A stretch of DNA of 51,370 bases from RDXT01 sp033765305. GTDB lineage: Bacteria > Bacteroidota > Bacteroidia > J057. This document shows, one piece after another, positions 21,153-29,460 of this stretch (the stretch's first letter is position 1; the number at the start of each line of letters is the position of its first letter). The notes under the pieces were generated by a model. That model saw only the letters and a list, made by a program, of their open reading frames with translations, was not told the DNA's origin and ran no database searches. The translations under genes and the position numbers were made by a program. The stretch lies in NCBI GenBank assembly GCA_033765305.1, contig JANRID010000025.1:1-51370 (forward strand), given 5' to 3'.

Positions 21153-22895
21153 TCAGCTTCCAGTCTGCTGCGCCTGATAGGCCTCATAGCAGAATTCGAC
21201 GCATTCGCGCATGTATTCTGCCGAAAAATTAAATTCGATTCCGGCGGCCTGATAGATTTCCGGAATGGCCCGGGTGTATCCCAGACGCAGGGCTTGCAGG
21301 AATGCGTCCAGGGCCTCAGCGGGCTGGCGGCGGAAATTCCGCCAAACGGCCAGCGCGCCGAGCTGCGCGATCGCATACTCGATGTAGTAGAAAGGCACCT
21401 CGAAGATGTGCAGGTAGCGGATCCACGAGGACTCGAAGGCCGTCTCGTAGCCGCTCCAGTCGATCTCGCTGCCATGAAAGCGCCGGTAAAGCCGGGTCCA
21501 GGCATCAGCGCGCTCCTGCGGGCTGTGGCCGGGATGGTCATAGGCCCACTGCTGAAAGGCGTCCACCGTAGCCACCGAGGGGAACACGGTGATGCAGCGC
21601 ATCAGCTGTTCTTTCTGGGCGCGGGCCAGGTCCTGATCATCCGGATAAAAAATCCGGCAGCCTTCCATCGTCAGCAGCTCCATGCTCATAGACGCCAGTT
21701 CTGCGACCTCCGAGGGCGGGTTTTTCTGCACATCCAGGGCCAGATCCCGGGTCAGGAAGGCATGCACGGCGTGGCCGCTTTCGTGCAGCATGGTGGTCAC
21801 ATCGTTCTGGGTGCCGGCCGCATTCATGAAGATAAAGGGCACGCCAGTCTCCATGAGGGGATAATTGTAGCCGCCGGGCGCCTTGCCGATGCGGCTGCCG
21901 AGATCCAGATTGCCCATCCGCTCCATGATCCGGAGCATTTCGCCCAGTTCGGGGCGGAGGCCGGCGAGGATCTCCACCGAACCGTTCAGCAGTTCTTCCG
22001 CCGTACGGAACGGCCGCAGGGGCCCTTGGCCGAAGAGTTCGACCTGCATATCCCAGGGGCGGAGGCGGTCCAGGCCGAGCCGTTCGCGGCGCTCCTGCAT
22101 CAGGCGGCTGTAGACCGGCGTCACGACCTGCTCTACGGCATCGTGGAAGGCGGCGGTATCTTCCGGGCGGTAGTCGAAGCGGCCCAGCGCATCGAATTTA
22201 TAGCGGGTATAGCCGCTATATCCGGCATTGAGGGCGATCTGATGCCGCAGGGCCACTTGCTGGCCGAAGATCGACTCGAAGGCTTCGCGGTCCTGGAGGC
22301 GCCGGGCGGCGACCTGCTCCCAGACCTGCTGGCGCAGGGAGCGGTCGTGCTCTTCGAGCAGGCGGCCTGCCTGCTGGAGGGTGAGGGTTTCGCCGTTGTG
22401 CGTGATGGTCATCGCGCCGTTGAGGGCGCTGTACTGCTGGGCAAGGGTCTGGGTTTCGGTTTCGAGGGGGATATTTTCCTCGCGGAACAGGTCGAGCTGG
22501 CGGCGGAGCTGGCGGGTATAGGTGAGATAGCGGGCGGAATCGAGGCTGCCGAAGGCCGGATGACCGGCTGTTTTTCGGTTGAGTTCGTCGTCTGCCAGAT
22601 CGATCTGCGGCTTGATATCCTGCAAAAAGGCCAGATACGACGCGGAGGCCTGCTCGTTGGCGGTATCACACGTCATGCGGATGTAGCGCCAGGCCATTTC
22701 TTCGGATACAAAGGCCTCCAGCTCGCTGCGGTCTGCGATGAAGGCTTCCAGTGCAGCCAGATCCGGAAGGGCTCGGTCGCGCAGGGCCAGGTAGTAGGGC
22801 TCGAGATCCGCCCAGCTGCTCAGCTGCAAGGTGCCGGGGAGGAAGGTTCGGCGGGATTCGCGGGGTGCGAGCTCCAGAAATGGCGTCAGATTCAT
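21153..22895 (-). CDS. M3 family oligoendopeptidase (PepF-like)
   Basis: A 580-residue cytoplasmic zinc peptidase that cuts oligopeptides. The M3 active site is clear: H371-E-x-x-H375 in MLHESGHAVHAF, with the third ligand Glu in the following helix (EVAELASMSMELL). Other family signatures are APGGYNYPLMETGVPFIFMN upstream of the site and FYYIEYAIAQLGALAVW downstream. Length is normal for the oligoendopeptidase F/M3B group. The leader contains a strong terminator-like hairpin (22929-22968) between a possible -7 box (23012-23005) and the ATG at 22895. The TonB-domain gene follows on the same strand. Confidence 0.92.
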   Translation of the reverse strand: MNLTPFLELAPRESRRTFLPGTLQLSSWADLEPYYLALRDRALPDLAALEAFIADRSELEAFVSEEMAWRYIRMTCDTANEQASASYLAFLQDIKPQIDLADDELNRKTAGHPAFGSLDSARYLTYTRQLRRQLDLFREENIPLETETQTLAQQYSALNGAMTITHNGETLTLQQAGRLLEEHDRSLRQQVWEQVAARRLQDREAFESIFGQQVALRHQIALNAGYSGYTRYKFDALGRFDYRPEDTAAFHDAVEQVVTPVYSRLMQERRERLGLDRLRPWDMQVELFGQGPLRPFRTAEELLNGSVEILAGLRPELGEMLRIMERMGNLDLGSRIGKAPGGYNYPLMETGVPFIFMNAAGTQNDVTTMLHESGHAVHAFLTRDLALDVQKNPPSEVAELASMSMELLTMEGCRIFYPDDQDLARAQKEQLMRCITVFPSVATVDAFQQWAYDHPGHSPQERADAWTRLYRRFHGSEIDWSGYETAFESSWIRYLHIFEVPFYYIEYAIAQLGALAVWRNFRRQPAEALDAFLQALRLGYTRAIPEIYQAAGIEFNFSAEYMRECVEFCYEAYQAQQTGS

Positions 22896-22928
22896 GCGGC
22901 TTGGATAAACGCCCGGTTGATGGGAGCG

Positions 22929-22968
22929 GCAAAATAAAAAAACCTGATGAACAATGTGTTCATCAGGT
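22929..22968 (-). terminator. Terminator-like hairpin in the leader of the M3 peptidase gene
   Basis: A perfect 12-bp stem ACCTGATGAACA (22942-22953) / TGTTCATCAGGT (22957-22968) with a 3-nt loop, followed on the minus strand by TTTTTTTATTTT. No gene ends on this strand upstream of it; it sits 33 nt before the peptidase start. It is either an attenuator or the 3' end of a small RNA. Confidence 0.7.
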
Positions 22969-23259
22969 CATAGTTAGCTAAACGTGCTTTTCCCTAACAC
23001 GATGTAAAGATAGGGGCCTGCCGGTCCCGGATTGATGGAAAGTTTATGCGCGCTGGTAACATTATATGCTGCGGACCAGAAAGGCAACAGCAGGCTTTTT
23101 TGAGCTAATCCCACCACAAATATTTGATTATCAATAAATTTACATGAATCCGCCCGGTAAATTATTCATCCGTCCGGTAACATCGGCCGAAGATAGCATT
23201 GCAAAAAAAAGCGGGATGTGTTAATATCACACTCACCCAACCAAACACGGGCAGAACCG
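22969..23259. promoter_or_regulatory. AT-rich divergent promoter region
   Basis: About 290 bp between the M3 peptidase (minus) and the helical-repeat protein (plus). On the minus strand TATCTTTA (23012-23005) resembles the TAnnTTTG box; a start near 22998 would give a transcript of about 70 nt up to the hairpin at 22942-22968. On the plus strand TAGCATTG (23194-23201) is a weaker candidate for the next gene. No tRNA or known RNA family is recognisable. Confidence 0.4.
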
Positions 23260-24759
23260 GTGGAGCGTATCAAACAATTGTATTTCTCCCTCTCCAAGCA
23301 AGAGGTACGTCACCTGAAGAGTTATCTGGGTGCGTTTCAGAACCGGGGCCAGAACAAATCGCTGGAATTGCTGGAGCTGCTGGACCGGTTTCCGGACTAT
23401 ACGCAGCATCAGATGGCGGAAGCGCTCTACGGCGATCCGCAGTCGAAGGCGTTCATCATGCTGAAAAGCCGCCTGCTGGAAAAGATGCTGGAGGCCTTGT
23501 CGCTGAGCGTCAACCTGCAGAACAATCCGCAGGTGAAGGAGGACCCGGCGGGCTTTGCGGTGATCGAGATCCAGAAGGAGGTGATGCATGCGCTGCTGCT
23601 GCGGCGCCGGGGGCTGGATGAGCTGGCGCGGGAGCTGCTGGAGAACTGCGCGAAGCGCGCCGGCGAGCTGGACCTGCCGGAACTCCGGCTGCAGGCGCTG
23701 GTGTACCTGCATTCGTTCAGCACTGACAAGCAGGCGGTGGGCGGAAGCCTCTTCGAGGATATTCAGGCTACGCTGGAACGCTACCGTACAGACATTCTGT
23801 GCAGCGGCGCCTGGGATGCATTCCGGGTGCTGGAGTCGGGCCGTACGGGCGGGGAGCAGCAGCAGCTGGGATTTTTTGCCCAAAAACTCCCGGTGCTCCG
23901 CGAGCGGCTGAATGCCCACTATAGTCCGCGGGGGGAGTACTTTGTGCTGCAGATGCAGCTGCAGGAGCAGCAGACGCAGCACGACTACGCGGCCTGCCGC
24001 CAGACGCTTGCCCAGCTGATCGCCCTGCTGGAGTCGAGGCCGGGCCTTGCCCACCGCAACCGCCTGGGCATTCCCTATCTCCAGCAAGCCGACCTCGCCC
24101 TGCGGACAGGCCACTTCGACGAGGCAATCCAGGCTGCCGAGCAGGCCCGCGGGATTTTCCCTGCCCGGAAGAAGAATTATCTGCAGGCTTCGCTGCTCCA
24201 GGCGTTTGCGCTCATCTACGCCGGACGGGCCCCGGCGGCCGGCACGCTGCTGGATAGCCTGGACTGGTTTGCCGAGCAGGCGCAGCATCAGCTTTCAGCC
24301 GGCCTGATCGCCTACCTGAAGGCTTGCGTGCTGTATGTGAAGGGCGATTATAAGCGGGCGATGCAGATGCTGGCCCGGGCGGAGGACTTGTCGCTGGAGG
24401 ATAAGGAGGGCTGGAATGCGGGAATCCGGATCTTTGAGATTCAGCTGCTGCTCGATCAGCAGCAGCAGGATCTGGCGGCTGCGCGGATCGAAACGCTGCG
24501 CAAACATATCAGCCGCTACAAGGTGGATGTGCGATCCGAGCTGATTTACCGCTTTCTGCATCTACTGGAGCGGCAATCTTTTCACTATCAGGCTATTGGA
24601 ACCGAGGGCGAGCGCTTGCTCCGCAAGATGGCAGACGAAGATCCCTGGACAGCGCTGAGCCACGAGGTGATCCGCTTCGATGTATGGCTGCGCGGGCGCC
24701 AGACGGGCACGCCGTTCTATCCGCTGCTGCAGGAAACCCTGATGCGGGAGGCGGGCTGA
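23260..24759 (+). CDS. Helical TPR-like protein, unknown function
   Basis: A roughly 499-residue protein, cytoplasmic by appearance (no signal peptide or membrane segment), almost entirely alpha-helical and rich in Leu, Ala, Gln and Glu. Repeated helical pairs such as ADLALRTGHFDEAIQAAEQARG and YLKACVLYVKGDYKRAMQMLARAE look like degenerate tetratricopeptide repeats, so it is probably a scaffold. I do not recognise a named family. The start is uncertain: GTG at 23260 (ERIKQLYFSLSKQEV) looks natural, and an in-frame GTG at 23218 would add 14 residues. It ends 65 nt before icmF on the same strand, but a -7-like TATGTTTG just before icmF suggests icmF also has its own promoter. Confidence 0.75.
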   Translation: MERIKQLYFSLSKQEVRHLKSYLGAFQNRGQNKSLELLELLDRFPDYTQHQMAEALYGDPQSKAFIMLKSRLLEKMLEALSLSVNLQNNPQVKEDPAGFAVIEIQKEVMHALLLRRRGLDELARELLENCAKRAGELDLPELRLQALVYLHSFSTDKQAVGGSLFEDIQATLERYRTDILCSGAWDAFRVLESGRTGGEQQQLGFFAQKLPVLRERLNAHYSPRGEYFVLQMQLQEQQTQHDYAACRQTLAQLIALLESRPGLAHRNRLGIPYLQQADLALRTGHFDEAIQAAEQARGIFPARKKNYLQASLLQAFALIYAGRAPAAGTLLDSLDWFAEQAQHQLSAGLIAYLKACVLYVKGDYKRAMQMLARAEDLSLEDKEGWNAGIRIFEIQLLLDQQQQDLAAARIETLRKHISRYKVDVRSELIYRFLHLLERQSFHYQAIGTEGERLLRKMADEDPWTALSHEVIRFDVWLRGRQTGTPFYPLLQETLMREAG

Positions 24760-24824
24760 ACGCCAGCCGCCGCAGGAACCTGCGGGATTGTTGTATGTTT
24801 GTACTGATTCCGATCCAAGCGACT

Positions 24825-27800
24825 ATGATTGCTCCTGCTCCCTACACTCCGCAGAACAAGGTGCGCATTGTGACTGCGGCTTCCTTGTTCGATGGCCATG
24901 ACGCCGCGATCAATATCATGCGGCGGATCATGCAGGCTTCCGGCGCTGAGGTGATCCACCTGGGCCACAACCGCTCTGCACAGGATATTGTGGATACCGC
25001 CATTCAGGAGGATGCGCAGGCGATTGCGATTACTTCCTACCAGGGCGGGCATCTGGAATTTTTCAAATACCTCTACGATCTGCTTCAGGCGGCTCACTGC
25101 GGCCATATCAAGCTGTTCGGGGGGGGCGGGGGCACGATTCTGCCGCACGAGATCGAGGAGCTGCATGCCTATGGCATCGCCCGGATCTACTCGCCGGATG
25201 ACGGGCGCCAGATGGGCCTCCAGGGGATGATCAATGACTTGCTTCAGCAGGCGGATTTCCCCACGGGCAATCTGCATGTGGGCAAGTGGAAGGCTGCGAT
25301 CGCGGAGGCCTACGGCGATGCGCCGCCGCAGGCGGGGGGGGCGATGCCGGTACTGGCGCAGGTGCGCCAGAAGATCAGCCCGCGGGCGATTGCCCGGCTG
25401 ATTTCGGCGGTGGAGAATGAGCCTGAACTGGTGGCGCCAATCATGGAGGAGGTGCACGAACGTCTGCGGGGGCTGCCGCAGCCGCCGGTGCTGGGGATTA
25501 CGGGCACGGGCGGAGCCGGGAAGTCGTCGCTGGTGGATGAGCTGGTGCGGCGGTTTCTGCTGGATTTTCCGGACAAGCACCTGGCGGTGGTGTCGGTGGA
25601 CCCGTCGAAGCGGAAGACGGGCGGGGCGCTGCTGGGCGACCGGATCCGGATGAATGCGGTGTTTCATCCGCGGGTGTATATGCGGTCGCTGGCGACACGG
25701 CAGTCGAATCTGGCGCTCTCGCGCCATATTCCGGAGGTGCTGGCGATTCTGCGGGCGGCGCAGTTTGACCTGATTATCCTGGAGACGTCGGGCATCGGGC
25801 AGTCGGATACGGAGATTGCCGACCACTCGGAGGTGTCGCTCTATGTGATGACGCCGGAATATGGGGCTGCTTCCCAACTGGAGAAGGTGGATATGCTGGA
25901 TTATGCGGATCTGATTGCGATCAATAAATCGGACAAGCGCGGGGCGCAGGATGCGCTCCGGGATGTGCGCAAGCAGTATAAGCGCAACCGACAGGCCTGG
26001 GAGGTGCCGGATGATTCGCTGCCGGTGTTCGGGACGATCGCCTCGCAGTTCAATGATTCGGGCATGAACCGCCTGTACCGGGCGGTGATGCAGACGCTGG
26101 CCGCACGCGGCCATGCTGCGCTCAGTACGGACTGGATGGCCGGGGATGAGCCTTCGGAGAAGGTGTACATCATTCCGCCGGGACGCACGCGGTATCTGTC
26201 GGAGGTGGCGGAGGCGGTGCGGGCGTACAACCGCTGGACAGCAGCGCAGGCGGAGGCGGCACGGCAGCTGTACCGGCTGCAAGGCGCGCTGGAGGTGCTG
26301 GGGGAAAGCGGGGCTCCCCCCCTTGAAAAGGGGGGGCCGGGGGGGGATGTCATTGATTCTTTTACCGGAAGATCCAGCAAAGGCATCTTTACCCACCCCC
26401 GTCTGACTTCCTTCCGGCGGGAACTCCGCAATCATCCCTCTCTCGCAGAGGCTGCGCTCTGGCGCCTCCTGCAAAACCGCCAGCTGGAGGGCCGCAAGTT
26501 CCGGCGGCAGCATTCTGTAGGCCCTTATGTGCTGGATTTCTACTGCCCGGAAGAAAAGCTGGCTGTCGAAATTGCAGATAGCCCGACTGCGCAGGATGCT
26601 GCGGACGAGCTGGAACTATTTGTCCGCACGTACGATATCCGGGTGCTGCGGTTTGATGCTGCGTATGTGCTGGGAGCCCCGGAGGAAGTGCTGGAAGAAA
26701 TTCAGCATGCCTTCGGCAAGCAGTCTTCCGCCCCCCCCAGCCCCCCCGTCTCCGGGGGGGAGCCAGCCGCCCTGGCCCTCCGTACCGCCATCCGCTCCAT
26801 CCGCCAGCAGCTCTCCCCCCGAAATCTCGACCAGCTCGAAGCCTGGCCCGGACTCCTCGCCCGCTACGCCGCCGACGAGTACCGCTACGAAGTCCGGGGC
26901 CGCGAAGTCCGCGTCCAGACCTATACCCGCTCCCTCTCCGGCACCCGCATCCCCAAAGTCGCCCTCCCCCGGTACACCGACTGGGGCGACATCCTCCGCT
27001 GGGCCCTCCAGGAAAACGTTCCCGGCGAATTCCCCTTCACCGCCGGCGTATTCCCCTTCAAACGCGAACAGGAAGACCCCACCCGCATGTTTGCCGGCGA
27101 AGGCGGCCCCGAACGCACCAACCGCCGGTTCCACTACGTCTCCCTCGGCATGCCCGCACGCCGGCTCTCCACCGCCTTCGACTCCGTCACCCTCTACGGC
27201 GAAGACCCCGGCCACCGGCCCGACATCTACGGCAAAATCGGCAACTCCGGCGTCTCCGTCTGCTCCCTCGACGATGCCAAAAAACTCTACTCCGGCTTCG
27301 ACCTCTGCGACCCCGCAACCTCTGTGTCGATGACCATCAACGGCCCCGCAGCCACCCTCCTAGCCTTCTTCTTCAACGCTGCCATCGACCAGCAATGCGA
27401 ACGCTACATCCGTGAGCAAGGCCTCGCCGAAACCGTCGAAGCCCGCATCCAGGCCCTTTATGCCAGCCACCCCGAAACCCGGCCCCGCTACCAGGGAAGC
27501 CTCCCCGAAGGCAATAACGGCCTCGGGCTCATGCTCCTCGGCGTCACCGGCGATCAGGTCCTCGATCCCGAAACCTACCACGCCATCAAAGCACGCACCC
27601 TACGCCAGGTCCGCGGAACCGTCCAGGCCGACATCCTCAAAGAAGACCAGGCCCAGAACACCTGCATCTTCTCCACCGAATTCTCCCTCAGGCTCATGGG
27701 CGACGTGCAGCAGTACTTCATCGACCACCGCATCCAGAACTTCTACTCCGTCTCCATCTCCGGATACCACATCGCCGAAGCCGGCGCCAACCCCATCACC

Positions 27801-28712
27801 CAGCTCGCCTTCACCCTCGCCAACGGCTTCACCTTCCTTGAATACTACCTCTCCCGCGGCATGCCCGTGGACGAAGTAGCCCCCAATTTCTCCTTCTTCT
27901 TCTCCAACGGCGTAGACCCCGAGTATGCCGTCATCGGACGCGTAGCCCGGCGGATCTGGGCCAAAGCCCTCCGCGACAAATACCACGCCGGCGAACGCGC
28001 CCAAAAGCTCAAATACCACATCCAGACCTCCGGCAGATCCCTCCACGCCCAGGAAATCGCCTTCAACGACATCCGCACCACCCTCCAGGCGCTGTACGCC
28101 ATCTACGACAACTGCAACTCCCTGCATACCAACGCCTACGACGAAGCCATCACCACCCCCACCGAAGAAAGCGTACGCAGGGCCATGGCTATCCAGCTTA
28201 TCATCAACCACGAGCTGGGATTGGCCAACAACCAGAATCCCCTCCAGGGCGCCTTCATCATCGAAGAACTGACCGACCTCGTCGAAGAAGCCGTGCTGAT
28301 GGAGTTCGACCGGATCACCGAGCGCGGCGGCGTGCTCGGCGCCATGGAAACCATGTACCAGCGCGGCAAAATCCAGGACGAATCCCTCCACTACGAAACC
28401 CTCAAGCACACCGGCGAGCTGCCCATCATCGGCGTCAACACCTTCCTCTCCAAAGAGGGCTCGCCCACCATCCTGCCGCAGGAAGTCATCCGCTCCACCC
28501 CGGAAGAAAAAGCCGCCCAGATCCAGGCCTGCCAGGCACAGCAGGAACGCCTCCGCGCGCCCGCCCGCGCCGGGCTCCGGCAGCTCCAGGAAGCCGCCAT
28601 CCGCAACGAAAACCTCTTCGAGCAGCTTATGGAAGTCAGCAAAACGGCCACCCTCGGCCAGATCACCCAAGCCCTGTACGAAGTAGGCGGCCAATACCGG
28701 CGGAACATGTAA
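24825..28712 (+). CDS. icmF: Fused isobutyryl-CoA mutase IcmF interrupted in frame by a DUF559 nuclease segment
   Basis: An adenosylcobalamin enzyme that interconverts isobutyryl-CoA and n-butyryl-CoA, with its own chaperone GTPase. Here 1295 residues; typical IcmF is about 1100. N-terminal B12-binding domain (residues 10-140; SLFDGHDAAIN with His25 as likely cobalt ligand, LFGGGGGTI). GTPase domain from about 215: P-loop GITGTGGAGKSS at 224, SVDPSKRKTGGALLGDR, LETSGIGQSD, NKSDKRG. Residues 496-647 are a foreign DUF559 segment. The mutase domain follows: SLSGTRIPKVALPR, PFTAGVFPFKRE, DPTRMFAGEGGPERTN and SVSISGYHIAEAGANP. Its PFTAGVFPFKRE matches IcmF rather than methylmalonyl-CoA mutase. Codons are G-ending before and C-ending after the insert. 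ATG at 24825 is chosen; an in-frame ATG at 24795 overlaps a -7-like TATGTTTG. The inserted linker may be tolerated; activity is untested. Confidence 0.93.
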   Translation: MIAPAPYTPQNKVRIVTAASLFDGHDAAINIMRRIMQASGAEVIHLGHNRSAQDIVDTAIQEDAQAIAITSYQGGHLEFFKYLYDLLQAAHCGHIKLFGGGGGTILPHEIEELHAYGIARIYSPDDGRQMGLQGMINDLLQQADFPTGNLHVGKWKAAIAEAYGDAPPQAGGAMPVLAQVRQKISPRAIARLISAVENEPELVAPIMEEVHERLRGLPQPPVLGITGTGGAGKSSLVDELVRRFLLDFPDKHLAVVSVDPSKRKTGGALLGDRIRMNAVFHPRVYMRSLATRQSNLALSRHIPEVLAILRAAQFDLIILETSGIGQSDTEIADHSEVSLYVMTPEYGAASQLEKVDMLDYADLIAINKSDKRGAQDALRDVRKQYKRNRQAWEVPDDSLPVFGTIASQFNDSGMNRLYRAVMQTLAARGHAALSTDWMAGDEPSEKVYIIPPGRTRYLSEVAEAVRAYNRWTAAQAEAARQLYRLQGALEVLGESGAPPLEKGGPGGDVIDSFTGRSSKGIFTHPRLTSFRRELRNHPSLAEAALWRLLQNRQLEGRKFRRQHSVGPYVLDFYCPEEKLAVEIADSPTAQDAADELELFVRTYDIRVLRFDAAYVLGAPEEVLEEIQHAFGKQSSAPPSPPVSGGEPAALALRTAIRSIRQQLSPRNLDQLEAWPGLLARYAADEYRYEVRGREVRVQTYTRSLSGTRIPKVALPRYTDWGDILRWALQENVPGEFPFTAGVFPFKREQEDPTRMFAGEGGPERTNRRFHYVSLGMPARRLSTAFDSVTLYGEDPGHRPDIYGKIGNSGVSVCSLDDAKKLYSGFDLCDPATSVSMTINGPAATLLAFFFNAAIDQQCERYIREQGLAETVEARIQALYASHPETRPRYQGSLPEGNNGLGLMLLGVTGDQVLDPETYHAIKARTLRQVRGTVQADILKEDQAQNTCIFSTEFSLRLMGDVQQYFIDHRIQNFYSVSISGYHIAEAGANPITQLAFTLANGFTFLEYYLSRGMPVDEVAPNFSFFFSNGVDPEYAVIGRVARRIWAKALRDKYHAGERAQKLKYHIQTSGRSLHAQEIAFNDIRTTLQALYAIYDNCNSLHTNAYDEAITTPTEESVRRAMAIQLIINHELGLANNQNPLQGAFIIEELTDLVEEAVLMEFDRITERGGVLGAMETMYQRGKIQDESLHYETLKHTGELPIIGVNTFLSKEGSPTILPQEVIRSTPEEKAAQIQACQAQQERLRAPARAGLRQLQEAAIRNENLFEQLMEVSKTATLGQITQALYEVGGQYRRNM
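26312..26346 (+). repeat. Left terminal inverted repeat of the DUF559 element
   Basis: Organised as GGCTCCCCCCC, spacer TTGAAAA, G7, CC, G8. The inner arms C7/G7 can also form their own hairpin. Pairs with 26731-26764. Confidence 0.85.
26731..26764 (-). repeat. Right terminal inverted repeat of the DUF559 element
   Basis: Read on the minus strand: GGCTCCCCCCC, spacer GGAGAC, G7, CT, G8. This is the same order and tract lengths as the left end, differing only in the 6-7 nt spacer and one base of the inner dinucleotide. Confidence 0.85.
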
Positions 28713-28722
28713 CCTGGCTTCG

Positions 28723-29400
28723 ATGATCCTCCTCCTCCACGGCGCCCTCGGCAGCGAAGCCCAGTTCGGGCCGATCAAAGCCCTCTTTCCGCCGGACCAG
28801 CCGGCGCATAGCTTCAGCTTCGACGGGCACGGCGGCATCCCGGCCCGCGAGCCCTACGCCATCGGCCTCTTCGTCCGGAACACCCTCCGGCAGCTCGACC
28901 TGCTGGAGATCGAATCCTGCAACCTCTTCGGCTACAGCATGGGCGGCTATGTGGCGCTCCAGCTCGCCCTGCAGCATCCGGACCGGGTGCGCAGGATCGT
29001 CACCCTCGGCACCAAATTCCACTGGACCCCCGAAAGCGCCGCTGCCGAGACCCGCAAACTCGATCCGGATGCCATCCTCGCCAAAGTGCCCCGCTTTGCA
29101 GCGATGCTGGAGCAGCGCCACGCCCCGCTCGACTGGCGGCAGGTGCTGCACAGCACTGCAGCGCTCATGCACGGGCTCGGCCATGGCCAGGCTCTGCGGA
29201 CCGAAGATCTCGCCCGCATTCCCCATCCGGTCCGGATTCTGATCGGGGAACTGGATACCATGGTCACCCTGGCAGAATCGCAGGCCGCAGCAGCGGCCCT
29301 GCCGCAGGGCAGCCTGGAGACCATTCCCGGCCTCGCACACCCCATCGAACAGGCCGCGCCGGAGCAATTGAAGGCGGTGGTCCTGGCCGCTTGTGCCTGA
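28723..29400 (+). CDS. Alpha/beta hydrolase
   Basis: A 225-residue cytoplasmic alpha/beta hydrolase: ILLLHGALGS (oxyanion strand-loop), nucleophile Ser72 in GYSMGGYVAL, Asp178 in IGELDTMV and His206 in IPGLAHPIEQ. The lid region is short. It starts 10 nt after the icmF stop and is almost certainly in the same transcript, which suggests a thioesterase or ester hydrolase linked to acyl-CoA metabolism, but the substrate cannot be read from sequence. It shares the C-rich codon style of the second half of icmF. Confidence 0.85.
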   Translation: MILLLHGALGSEAQFGPIKALFPPDQPAHSFSFDGHGGIPAREPYAIGLFVRNTLRQLDLLEIESCNLFGYSMGGYVALQLALQHPDRVRRIVTLGTKFHWTPESAAAETRKLDPDAILAKVPRFAAMLEQRHAPLDWRQVLHSTAALMHGLGHGQALRTEDLARIPHPVRILIGELDTMVTLAESQAAAAALPQGSLETIPGLAHPIEQAAPEQLKAVVLAACA

Positions 29401-29428
29401 ATCTGCGCGCGACAGTTGAGCAGAATCG

Positions 29429-29436
29429 TATCTTTG
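29429..29436 (+). promoter_or_regulatory. -7 promoter element upstream of the M28 peptidase gene
   Basis: TATCTTTG matches TAnnTTTG exactly and lies 24 nt before the ATG at 29461. The nearest TTG (29416-29418) is too close (10 nt) for a standard -33 element. Confidence 0.4.
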
Positions 29437-29460
29437 CCCGGTCAACTAACCAGATCGAGT

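Larger units (their letters stand above)
26312..26764 (+). mobile_element. Inverted-repeat-bounded DUF559 nuclease element inserted in frame in icmF
   Basis: A 453-bp (151-codon) segment without homology to IcmF. It is bounded by near-perfect inverted repeats of about 35 bp built from G and C tracts. The inside encodes a DUF559 (Vsr-like, PD-(D/E)xK superfamily) domain: LTSFRRELRNHP, AEAALWRLLQNRQLEGRKFR, RQHSVGPYVLDFYCPEEK, KLAVEIADS, with the usual acidic pair D (VLDFYC) and E (VEI); the typical DG-x-H continuation is replaced by ADSPTAQ. There is no stop and no own start; the frame equals that of icmF. Ends translate as APPLEKGGPGGD and APPSPPVSGGEP. G/C-tract flanks of this kind around DUF559 genes are something I recall from other Bacteroidota and cyanobacteria. 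No clear target duplication was seen. Confidence 0.8.

Noticed and set aside
22969..23259. tRNA or known structured RNA in the 23-kb spacer
   Set aside because: No T-loop GGTTCRA with matching acceptor arms and no recognisable RNA family; only the terminator hairpin is convincing.
24717..26513. 598-codon open frame on the minus strand across icmF
   Set aside because: Antisense to clear B12-binding and GTPase motifs; it is rich in Arg, His and Pro, as expected from reverse reading of G-ending codons.
26312..26764. Intein in icmF
   Set aside because: No Hint-domain start (Cys/Ser with TxxH) and no terminal His-Asn; the inserted domain is DUF559 and the ends are G/C-tract inverted repeats.
26312..26764. 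Classical insertion sequence
   Set aside because: There is no transposase and no visible target-site duplication, so only a generic mobile-element call is made.
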